DNA of 64,000 nucleotides from an uncultured Prevotellaceae bacterium (lineage in GTDB: Bacteria > Bacteroidota > Bacteroidia > Bacteroidales > Bacteroidaceae). A model generated the notes under the pieces. The model was not told where the DNA came from, did not search any database, and worked only from the letters and a program-made list of their open reading frames with translations. Of this stretch, positions 37,901 through 48,448 are shown in pieces. How positions within the stretch are numbered: position 1 is the first letter of the stretch; each line of letters opens with the position of its first letter. The position numbers and the translations under genes were made by a program. The stretch lies in assembly GCA_902800185.1 (NCBI GenBank), contig CADCDK010000010.1:1-64000 (forward strand). The letters are read 5' to 3'.

Positions 37901-38968
37901 AACATCCGTCAGACCTTTAAGGGTTCTGAATCAAAGGCTTGTCTGGCAGGTGCCGATGATGGCGTAGGTGTGTTTGTGCATCCCGGAACCTATAATTATG
38001 GTGAGACAACAGGCTATACCATGCCGCTGAAAGCCAATGTCCTATATACAGTCAAGGTCAAGTACTGCTCTTGGGAAAATAACTCGAACAACAACTTCAC
38101 GCTGACCATCAAGAAAGGCAGCACAAACGTTGTCACCAAGAGCTTTGGTGCCAACAAGACGGCCTGTACCGTGGAAGGTGCTTTGAAGGAGGTAGAGCTT
38201 TCCTTTATGGCAGACGAAAGTGCTGATTATGTGCTGAGCGTTGTAACTGATGGTAATACTTTCATGACTGACTTCTATTTCCTGAAGGCCACCGCCCTCA
38301 CCATTAACGATACGGATGCTGATGTGCTGAAGGGCTTCACCAACGAAGTGGATATTACGGTGAACCGCACGCTTGTTGCCAACAAGTGGCAGGGCTTCTC
38401 GCTGCCGTTTAGCTTGACTGCAGGAGAGATTGCTGCTTCCGCATTGAACGGTGCTTCTATTGCAGAGTTCGATAGCGATAAGGACAATACAGGCACTGTG
38501 ATTTATTTCAAGGAGGCTACGGCTATTGAGGCAGGTGTTCCCTATCTCATCAAGCCCGCAGAGGGTGAAAACATCACCAGCATGACCTTCACTGGCAAGA
38601 CGATTGCTGCTGGCGTGACGGCACAGACGATTGATGAAGGCGCTTACCAGTTTGTGGCTCAGCTTTATAACACCCCGTTGTCCACCGACGGCACCATTGC
38701 CTATATGTCCACCAGCACACAGAAGGTGACGAAGCTTACCAGTGGCGGCATCAAGGGCACACGCGCTTACTTTATCATTCCCTCTGGTGTAGCTCCTGCC
38801 CGTATCGTCTTCGAGGGTGATGAGGTGACTTCTATTGACGGAACCGAGTTCATCGTTCAAGACTCTGCGAAGGATGTTTACTATGATCTGCAGGGTCGCA
38901 AGGTGACTGGCAAGCCGACACAGCGTGGCATCTATATCGTGAATGGAAAGAAAATGTTTGTTAAGTAA
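34999..38968 (+). CDS. Large T9SS-tailed surface protein, out of frame at a G9 tract
   Basis: The ATG at 34999 begins a signal peptide (MKLKRLKLSLLALCALCGGG) that meets TAA at 35059 right after nine Gs (35050-35058). The rest, about 1300 residues starting NSAHAQTDVTSTW, is open in the next frame. Eight Gs would join the two into a normal signal peptide ending AHAQ. The mature part begins with beta-rich modules that look carbohydrate-binding. Three Ala-rich helical segments resemble FIVAR-type repeats (AAKAAAEAAYGDDTY, NAKSAAEAALEDDTY). The end is a type IX sorting-like tail (DVYYDLQGRKV...RGIYIVNGKKMFVK). Function is unknown; adhesion or glucan binding at the surface is inferred. It may be phase-variable, a pseudogene, or carry a sequencing error. 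Confidence 0.75.
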
Positions 38969-38979
38969 AAAATCGCAAT

Positions 38980-39168
38980 ATGAAAAAGAATTATATAAAG
39001 CCTGTCCTCGTTGTTCAGAGAATGAAGTTCGAGCGTGCTGTCTTGCAGACTTCCAATGTCTATGACACCCAGTCTTTACAGGGAATCAACTTCAATCCTG
39101 AAACCATGGATGAGGGCAATGGAGATGATGCTGCCCGCCAACATGTCTATAGCGTTTGGGATGATTAG
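38980..39168 (+). CDS. Small conserved-type peptide, unknown function
   Basis: A 62-residue peptide starting MKKNYIKPVLVVQRMKFERAVLQTS, 11 nt after the surface protein gene and before its terminator, so probably co-transcribed. The opening 'MKKxYIxP...V' followed by a Glu/Leu-rich bend is one I recognise from many short Bacteroidales proteins; none has a role known to me. It has no signal peptide, no membrane segment and an acidic C-terminal half (MDEGNGDDAARQH). A precursor peptide is conceivable, but no modifying enzyme is adjacent. Confidence 0.6.
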   Translation: MKKNYIKPVLVVQRMKFERAVLQTSNVYDTQSLQGINFNPETMDEGNGDDAARQHVYSVWDD

Positions 39169-39209
39169 AAAGTTTCGCAGCGAAACAGAATTATTCGTAT
39201 AGAAAAAGG

Positions 39210-39246
39210 AAAGTGCAAACGTTTTCATAAGCGTTTGCACTTTTTA
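39210..39246 (+). terminator. Terminator hairpin that contains a LacI-type operator
   Basis: A perfect 12-bp stem (39210-39221 with 39232-39243, arm AAAGTGCAAACG), a 10-nt loop and a following T-run end the surface-protein unit. The left arm plus loop reads TGCAAACGTTTTCA (39214-39227), one base different from the perfect operator seen twice upstream. Confidence 0.8.
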
Positions 39247-39281
39247 TGTAAATGTGTGCAACCTAATCGGAAAAATCTTCG

Positions 39282-39289
39282 TAACTTTA
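39282..39289 (+). promoter_or_regulatory. Probable -7 element for malQ
   Basis: TAACTTTA is close to TAnnTTTG (last base differs). It lies 54 nt downstream of the operator-like site at 39214-39227 and 30 nt before the malQ ATG. Confidence 0.4.
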
Positions 39290-39319
39290 CAGAAAATTTA
39301 AAACTAAAAGCCTCGACTT

Positions 39320-42058
39320 ATGAAGATTTACTTGAATATCGATTACAGGACGGTCTTCGGCGAAGAACTGATCCTGAACATGGTCAACCATGAAGAGCAG
39401 GGACAGAAGACGGTGAAGTACAGAATGACAACCGCCGACGGAGAACGGTGGACTTACGAGTTGCGCCTCTCCGCCTCCCATTCTCAACGTTCCACTCTCA
39501 ACTACTATTACAGCGTGGAGAGTGAGGGGAAGACGAAACGCCACGAATGGCTGACGCAGCCCCACCGCCTGGAGCTGAGCCCCGCCTCTGGAGGGGACGG
39601 CAAGGTAGGGGAGAAGGTCTTCGTGGTCTATGACCGTTGGATAGACATCCCTGAGGATGCGTATCTCTATAGCTCGGCTTTCACGGCATGCGTGAATGCC
39701 AGAGCCAAGGAGCCCGAAGTCCAGGGCAAGGAGCAGGCTCTCGGCGACAGGCTGCTGCGCATCATCGTGCGTGCCCCGCAGCTGAGGGGCGACCAGCGGC
39801 TGTTGCTCTGCGGTGCCGAGAAGGTGCTCGGTGCCTGGGATGTGAAGGAGGCCCTGCCCATGTATGAGGCTCAGCCCAACGAATGGGTCGTCCATATCGA
39901 TGCGTCGCAGCTGACCTCGGAGACGATGGAGTTCAAGTTCGTGGCGCAAAGCACGGAACAGGAGTTTGTGCCCATGTGGGAGGAAGGTGTCAACCGTGTC
40001 ATCCCCGTGCCGCAGGTCGATGACCGCCACATGGTGGTGTATATGCTCGACCAGGCGTTCTTCGCTCTGCCCAACCGCCGTGTGGCAGGTACACTGGTGC
40101 CCGTGTTCTCCCTGCGCAGCAAGGACAGCTTCGGCGTGGGTGACTTCGGCGACCTGAAGAAGATGGTGGAGTGGGTGGCGCTGACGGGTCAGCGGCTGTT
40201 GCAGGTGCTGCCCATCAACGATACCACCACCACGCACACGTGGACAGACTCTTATCCCTACTCGTGCATCTCGATCTTTGCCCTGCATCCGCAGTATGTA
40301 GATCTGAACCAGTTGCCGGAACTGAAGGACGAGAAGTTGCGCGACCATTACGAGCACCTGCGCAAGGAGCTGAACGCCCTGCCACAGATAGACTACGAGC
40401 GCGTGAACAATGCCAAGGCGGACTATATGCGTGCCGTCTTTGCACAGGAGGGCGTCTCCGTGATGAAGACCCAGGCCTACAAGGACTTCTTCCGCCAGAA
40501 CGAGCTGTGGTTGGTGCCCTATGCACAGTACTGCTACCTGCGGGACACCTACGGACACGTGGATTTCACCCGATGGGAAGGGCATGAGCAGTGGAATGAG
40601 GCCGACCGCAAGGCACTCTCCACACCCCGCCAGAAGGCTTACAAGGATGTGGCATACTACTATTTCGTGCAGTTCGTGCTCGACCAGCAGATGCAGGCTG
40701 CCCATGCCTACGCCCGTGAGAAGGGGGTAATCCTGAAGGGTGACATCCCCATCGGCGTGAGCCGCTTCGGGTGCGACGTGTGGATGGAGCCGAAATACTT
40801 CAATATGAACGGTCAGGCTGGTGCGCCGCCCGATGCCTTCTCTGCCAACGGACAGAACTGGGGCTTCCCCACTTACAACTGGGATGCCATGATTGCCGAC
40901 GGCTGTCAGTGGTGGGTGCGCCGCTTCCAGAATATGAGCAAGTTCTTCGATGCCTACCGCATCGACCACGTGTTGGGCTTCTTCCGCATCTGGGAGATTC
41001 CCATCGAGAGTGTCCACGGACTGCTCGGACAGTTCTCGCCCTCGTTGGGCATGAGTCCCGAGGAGATAGAAGCCTACGGACTGCGCTTCCAGGAGGAGCT
41101 CTATACCCGTCCGTTCATTGCCGACTGGACACTGGAGCGCACCTTCGGCGTGCGTGCCGGTTACGTGAAGGAGAAGTTCCTGCTGCGCCAGGCAGACAAT
41201 ATGTGGGCTTTGCGTCCCGAGTTCGACACCCAGCGCAAGATCGAGGCTTGGTTTGAGAGCCGGCATGCCGTCTCTCAGGAGGACAAGAACCTGCGCGACG
41301 GTCTCTATTCGCTCGTGAGCTGTGTGCTCTTCGTGCGCGACCGCAAGGACAAGAACCGTTTCCATCCCCGCATCTCCGCCCAGTTGGACTTCGCCTACGA
41401 AGCTTTGTGGGATAACGACAAGGAAGCGTTCAACCGTCTCTATGATGACTACTACTATCGTCGCAACAACCAGTTCTGGTACAGTGAGGCGATGAAGAAG
41501 CTGCCGCGCCTGGTACAGGCCACGCGCATGTTGGTATGTGCCGAGGACTTAGGCATGGTGCCGCAGTGCGTGCAGTGGGTGATGGACGAGTTGCGCATCC
41601 TCTCCTTGGAGCTGCAGTCGATGCCGAAAGACCCCAGTGTGCGCTTCGGAGTCCTCGAGCAGTATCCCTACCGCTCGGTATGCACCATCTCCAGCCACGA
41701 CATGCCCACGCTGCGCATGTGGTGGGACGAGGACTACGAGCAGGCACAGGACTTCTACAACACCGTGCTCCACCGAGGTGGGACGGCTCCGCACCCCATG
41801 CCCGACTGGTTGGCCAACGACATCGTTTCGCGCAACCTCCAGGCTCCGTCCATGCTCTGCGTGCTTGCCCTGCAGGACTGGCTGGCCTGCGACGAGCGCA
41901 TCCGACTGGCCGATGCCGACAAGGAGCGCGTGAACATCCCCGCCAATCCCCGCCACTACTGGCGCTACCGCATGCACCTGAACATCGAGGATCTGCTCAC
42001 CAACCGCAACTTCACGAAACTGCTGTCGGAGCTGATCAGTATCAGCGGGAGGAAGTAG
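39320..42058 (+). CDS. malQ: 4-alpha-glucanotransferase (GH77) with N-terminal starch-binding domains
   Basis: A 912-residue amylomaltase that disproportionates maltodextrins, releasing glucose and longer chains. No signal peptide is seen, so it is cytosolic. Two N-terminal CBM20-like modules (about 1-120 and 125-250; second with CGAEKVLGAWDVKEALPM) are followed by the GH77 barrel: GTLVPVFSLRSKDSFGVGDFGDL, nucleophile Asp in DAYRIDHVLGFFR, acid/base Glu in CAEDLGMVP and the third acid in SSHDMPT. The first module carries an extra SHSQRST loop encoded by a low-complexity tract. It starts a plus-strand unit with GH97, pullulanase and the SusA-like gene, and has an operator-like site upstream. 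Confidence 0.95.
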   Translation: MKIYLNIDYRTVFGEELILNMVNHEEQGQKTVKYRMTTADGERWTYELRLSASHSQRSTLNYYYSVESEGKTKRHEWLTQPHRLELSPASGGDGKVGEKVFVVYDRWIDIPEDAYLYSSAFTACVNARAKEPEVQGKEQALGDRLLRIIVRAPQLRGDQRLLLCGAEKVLGAWDVKEALPMYEAQPNEWVVHIDASQLTSETMEFKFVAQSTEQEFVPMWEEGVNRVIPVPQVDDRHMVVYMLDQAFFALPNRRVAGTLVPVFSLRSKDSFGVGDFGDLKKMVEWVALTGQRLLQVLPINDTTTTHTWTDSYPYSCISIFALHPQYVDLNQLPELKDEKLRDHYEHLRKELNALPQIDYERVNNAKADYMRAVFAQEGVSVMKTQAYKDFFRQNELWLVPYAQYCYLRDTYGHVDFTRWEGHEQWNEADRKALSTPRQKAYKDVAYYYFVQFVLDQQMQAAHAYAREKGVILKGDIPIGVSRFGCDVWMEPKYFNMNGQAGAPPDAFSANGQNWGFPTYNWDAMIADGCQWWVRRFQNMSKFFDAYRIDHVLGFFRIWEIPIESVHGLLGQFSPSLGMSPEEIEAYGLRFQEELYTRPFIADWTLERTFGVRAGYVKEKFLLRQADNMWALRPEFDTQRKIEAWFESRHAVSQEDKNLRDGLYSLVSCVLFVRDRKDKNRFHPRISAQLDFAYEALWDNDKEAFNRLYDDYYYRRNNQFWYSEAMKKLPRLVQATRMLVCAEDLGMVPQCVQWVMDELRILSLELQSMPKDPSVRFGVLEQYPYRSVCTISSHDMPTLRMWWDEDYEQAQDFYNTVLHRGGTAPHPMPDWLANDIVSRNLQAPSMLCVLALQDWLACDERIRLADADKERVNIPANPRHYWRYRMHLNIEDLLTNRNFTKLLSELISISGRK

Positions 42059-44486
<2,428 letters not shown>

Positions 44487-44514
44487 GAAAAATGAATTGA
44501 GAGGACTATGCGTT

Positions 44515-46437
44515 ATGAAATATCAACTATTTACAACAGCAATATGCATGATGTTGCCGTCATTATCTATGGCTCAGACTCAATTTTTCAATGAGTGTTC
44601 ATACGTGAAGGGAATACCCACCACGACCTTCTGTCTGAGGGCACCTGCCGACAGTACTGCGTGGCTTCGCGTCTATGACACGGCCGATGCCGCCGAGCCA
44701 GTGTCGAAAACGGCCATGCACTATGACAAGAAGAGTGAGGCGTGGTTCGGTGCCATTGACGGCGATGTGGAAGGAAAGTTCTATACCTTCGACATCGGCC
44801 GTGGAGAGACACCGGGCGTGTTTGCCAAGGCTGTCAGCGTGAACGGCAAGCGCGGTGCCATCATCGACATGGGGAAGACCAACCCAGACGGGTGGGAGCT
44901 GGACAAGCGTCCGGAAGTGAAGTCGCCCGCAGACCTCGTCATCTACGAGATGCACCACCGCGACTTCTCCATCGACCCGTCGTCGGGCATCCGGAACAAG
45001 GGTAAGTTCCTGGCACTCACAGAGCCGCGGGCCATCCAGCACCTGAAGGAATTAGGCGTGAACGCCATTCATATATTGCCTTCGTATGACTACGGTTCGA
45101 TCGATGAGACACGGCTCAACGTCCCTCAGTACAACTGGGGCTATGACCCCGTGAACTACAACGTGCCCGAGGGTTCCTATTCCACGAACCCCTACGACCC
45201 CGCCTGCCGCATCCGTGAGTTCAAGCAGATGGTGCAGGCACTGCATCAGGCAGGCATCCGTGTGATCCTCGACGTGGTCTATAACCACACCTACGACATT
45301 GAGCACAGCAACTTCCAGCGCACCTACCCCGACTATTACTATCGGAAGACAAAGGACGGGCAGTACTCCAACGGTTCCGGCTGTGGCAATGAGACGGCCT
45401 CGGAGCGTCCGCTCATGCGACAGTTCATGATGGAGAGCGTGGAATACTGGATTCGGGAGTACCATATCGACGGTTTCCGCTTCGACCTGATGGGTATTCA
45501 CGACATAGAGACCATGAACCAGATCCGGAAAGCCGTGGACGAGATAGACCCCACCATCTTCATCTATGGAGAGGGATGGAGTGCGGGCGACTGTGCCTTC
45601 CCGAGAGAACAGCTGGGCATGAAAGCCAATATCCAGAAGATGCCGCGCATCGCCGCCTTCTCCGATGACCTGCGCGATGCCTTGCGCGGGCCGTTCTCCG
45701 ATGACACCAAGGGGGCATTCCTCGCTGGCATCCCGGGTGAGGAGGAGAGTCTGAAAGCCGGTATTGCCGGTATGATAGCGCATCCGCAGGTAGATTATGC
45801 CAAGGTGAACTACTCCGACGAGCCCTATGCCACGGAGCCGACACAGATGATTGCCTATGTGAGCTGTCACGATGACATGTGTCTCGTGGATCGCCTGAAG
45901 GCCTCCATCAAAGACCTGGATCCCTCATCCCTCGTGAAGCTGGATCTTCTGGCGCAGACTGCTGTCTTCACCTCACAGGGAGTGCCGTTCCTGTTGAGCG
46001 GTGAGGAGATGCTGCGCGACAAGAAGGGAGTGCATAACAGCTTTGAATCCCCCGACAGCATCAACCATCTCGACTGGAACAACCTGAAACGCTATCCGCA
46101 GGTGTTTGAATACTACAAGAACCTGACGGCCTTGCGTAGGCACCATCCCGCTTTCCGCCTCGGTCAGGCAGAGCTGGTCAGGAAGCATCTGACTTTCCTC
46201 CCGACGGAGGGTGACTGTCTGGTTGCATTCCAGCTGAGTGACCATGCGGGAGGCGATGCGTGGAAGAACATCATCGTCATTCTGAATGCCAACACCGAGA
46301 GCCGTGTGGTGAAGATCCCGAAAGGCTCCTATACGGTGGTCTGCTGCGACGGCAAGATTGATGAGAGTGGTTTGGGAGGTATCAAGGGCAACAAGGTTTC
46401 CGTCCCCTCGCAGTCGGCCATGATCCTGTTCCAGTAG
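44515..46437 (+). CDS. Type I pullulanase (GH13), starch debranching
   Basis: A 640-residue enzyme that cleaves alpha-1,6 branches. A signal peptide (MKYQLFTTAICMMLPSLSMAQ) suggests the periplasm. After an N-terminal sandwich domain comes the type I hallmark YNWGYDPVNYNVPEGSY. Catalytic GH13 residues are the nucleophile Asp in DGFRFDLMGIHD, the acid/base Glu in YGEGWSAGD, and the Asp in SCHDDMCL. DVVYNHTYD is conserved region I. ATG at 44515 is chosen over 44476, which adds residues ahead of the signal peptide. It is 28 nt after GH97 and 46 nt before the SusA-like gene. Confidence 0.94.
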   Translation: MKYQLFTTAICMMLPSLSMAQTQFFNECSYVKGIPTTTFCLRAPADSTAWLRVYDTADAAEPVSKTAMHYDKKSEAWFGAIDGDVEGKFYTFDIGRGETPGVFAKAVSVNGKRGAIIDMGKTNPDGWELDKRPEVKSPADLVIYEMHHRDFSIDPSSGIRNKGKFLALTEPRAIQHLKELGVNAIHILPSYDYGSIDETRLNVPQYNWGYDPVNYNVPEGSYSTNPYDPACRIREFKQMVQALHQAGIRVILDVVYNHTYDIEHSNFQRTYPDYYYRKTKDGQYSNGSGCGNETASERPLMRQFMMESVEYWIREYHIDGFRFDLMGIHDIETMNQIRKAVDEIDPTIFIYGEGWSAGDCAFPREQLGMKANIQKMPRIAAFSDDLRDALRGPFSDDTKGAFLAGIPGEEESLKAGIAGMIAHPQVDYAKVNYSDEPYATEPTQMIAYVSCHDDMCLVDRLKASIKDLDPSSLVKLDLLAQTAVFTSQGVPFLLSGEEMLRDKKGVHNSFESPDSINHLDWNNLKRYPQVFEYYKNLTALRRHHPAFRLGQAELVRKHLTFLPTEGDCLVAFQLSDHAGGDAWKNIIVILNANTESRVVKIPKGSYTVVCCDGKIDESGLGGIKGNKVSVPSQSAMILFQ

Positions 46438-46483
46438 TTCCCGTGAGAAAGTGAATACGCAAATAATAAAAAACAAGATAATC

Positions 46484-48424
46484 ATGAAGAAGATAACTAT
46501 GATTTTGTGTGCGTTGGCAGGGCTTTTCTCGTCTTGCGACAAAACTTTAGAGGAGGCCAAGCCCCTCTCCGAGTTGACGGCAGACGATGTGCAGATTTCG
46601 CGCATCGACCCCACCGACTGGTATGTAGATATGAAAGATCACACCTTGCAGCTGATGGTCTATGGCAAGGGTATCCGTGAGGCCGAGGTGAGCGTCAGGG
46701 GTGCCAAGGTCGATTCCGTCGTGCAACTGGAGTCGCCGAACTATCTGTTGGTATATCTGAATGTGAAACGCGCCAAGGCAGGCGTGCTCCCTCTGACTTT
46801 CACACTCGGTGACAAGAAGACCACCGTGGCCTATACGCTGAAGGAACGTGAGATGAAAGGCAAGGACCGTCAGGGATTCACGAATGCCGATGTGCTCTAT
46901 ATGCTCATGCCCGACCGCTTTGCACAGGGCGACAGCCACAACCCGCAGGTGGAGGGCATGAACGCCTACAAGGAAGACCGCACACAGCCCTCCTTGCGTC
47001 ATGGCGGTGATCTGGAGGGCATCCGACAGCATCTGGACTATTTCAAGGAGTTGGGCGTGACGGCCCTGTGGTTCACACCCGTGCTGGAAAACAATTCTCC
47101 CGACAACGAGAACGGCTTCTCGACCTATCACGGCTATGCCACCACAGACTACTATCGGGTGGACCCGCGTTTCGGTACCAATGCCGACTATAGGAAACTG
47201 ATTGACGAGGCACATCAGAAAGGGCTGAAGGTGGTGATGGACATGATTTTCAACCATTGCGGCTTTGAACATCCCTGGGTGGCCGACCTGCCGAGCAAGG
47301 ACTGGCTGAACCTTCCCGAGTGGCTTGCCGAGTCGAAGGGAACAAGCGACCCCACAGGAACGAGCTTCCTGCAGACCAGTTACAAGCTGACGCCCGTGCT
47401 CGACCCCTATGCCTCGAAGGTGGATATGAAGGAAACGGTTGACGGGTGGTTCGTGCCGACCATGCCCGACCTGAACCAGCGTAATCCCCATGTGATGAGG
47501 TATCTCGTTCAGAACTCCATCTGGTGGATTGAAACAGCCGGCATCGACGGCATCCGCATGGACACATACCCCTATGCCGACCGTCAGGGAATGGCTGAAT
47601 GGATGCGCATCCTCGACCGTGAGTACCCCAACTTCAATACGGTTGGCGAGACATGGGTCACAGAGCCCGCCTATACCGCCGCCTGGCAGAAAGGCTCCCG
47701 CCTCTCCACCATGAATTCCTATCTGAAGACCGTGATGGACTTCTCCTTCTTCGACCGGCTCTCACTGGCCAAGAACGAGGAGACCGACGGCTGGTGGAAT
47801 GGCATGAACCGCATCTACAACTCCCTTTGCTACGACTATCTCTATGAGAACCCCTCGAATGTGATGGCTTTCATCGAGAACCACGATACCGACCGCTTCT
47901 TAGGGGAGGGGTGCGACACCTTGGCGTTGAAGCAGGCACTCGGCCTGTTGCTCACCATCAATCGCACGCCGCAGCTCTATTATGGCACCGAGGTGCTGAT
48001 GAACGGTACGAAGGCAGTGACCGACGGCAACGTGCGCAAGGACTTCCCGGGCGGATTCCCGGGTGACGAGCACAATGCCTTTACTGCCGAGGGACGCACG
48101 AGTGCGGAGCAGAGCATGTTCACCTGGTTGAGCAAGCTGCTGCATTGGCGTCAGGGCAACGATGTCATCGTGAAAGGCAGTCAGATCCAGTTCATTCCCT
48201 GGAAAGGGGTCTATGTGATCGCCCGCCAGTATGAGGGACGCACGGTGCTGACCATTCTGAACGGAACCTCTCAGCCCGCACAGTTCGATGTGAAGCGCTA
48301 TGCGGAGGTCATCGGCAGCCAACAGCAGGCCAAGGATGTCATCACGGGTGCTTCCGTCAGTCTGCTTCATGACCTGGCACTCACGCCGCGCCAGACATTG
48401 ATTCTGTCCTTAGGAGACAAGTAA
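46484..48424 (+). CDS. susA: SusA-like neopullulanase/cyclomaltodextrinase (GH13), lipoprotein-type signal
   Basis: A 646-residue GH13 enzyme. The N-terminus MKKITMILCALAGLFSSCDK carries a lipobox-like FSSC, so it is probably membrane-anchored, unlike a freely periplasmic SusA. A cyclomaltodextrinase-type N-terminal domain precedes the barrel. Catalytic motifs are DMIFNHCG (region I), nucleophile Asp in DGIRMDTYPY, Glu in TVGETWVTEP, and Asp in FIENHDTDRF. It would cut maltodextrins and possibly cyclic or pullulan-type glucans. It is 46 nt after pullulanase and 24 nt before the membrane regulator. Confidence 0.92.
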   Translation: MKKITMILCALAGLFSSCDKTLEEAKPLSELTADDVQISRIDPTDWYVDMKDHTLQLMVYGKGIREAEVSVRGAKVDSVVQLESPNYLLVYLNVKRAKAGVLPLTFTLGDKKTTVAYTLKEREMKGKDRQGFTNADVLYMLMPDRFAQGDSHNPQVEGMNAYKEDRTQPSLRHGGDLEGIRQHLDYFKELGVTALWFTPVLENNSPDNENGFSTYHGYATTDYYRVDPRFGTNADYRKLIDEAHQKGLKVVMDMIFNHCGFEHPWVADLPSKDWLNLPEWLAESKGTSDPTGTSFLQTSYKLTPVLDPYASKVDMKETVDGWFVPTMPDLNQRNPHVMRYLVQNSIWWIETAGIDGIRMDTYPYADRQGMAEWMRILDREYPNFNTVGETWVTEPAYTAAWQKGSRLSTMNSYLKTVMDFSFFDRLSLAKNEETDGWWNGMNRIYNSLCYDYLYENPSNVMAFIENHDTDRFLGEGCDTLALKQALGLLLTINRTPQLYYGTEVLMNGTKAVTDGNVRKDFPGGFPGDEHNAFTAEGRTSAEQSMFTWLSKLLHWRQGNDVIVKGSQIQFIPWKGVYVIARQYEGRTVLTILNGTSQPAQFDVKRYAEVIGSQQQAKDVITGASVSLLHDLALTPRQTLILSLGDK

Positions 48425-48448
48425 CCGTTAGACAGGGGAAGGGCCGTT

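Noticed and set aside
39287-41365. A 692-codon open frame on the minus strand across malQ
   Set aside because: It is the antisense shadow of a clear GH77 gene in GC-rich codons; it has no recognisable domain and no promoter.
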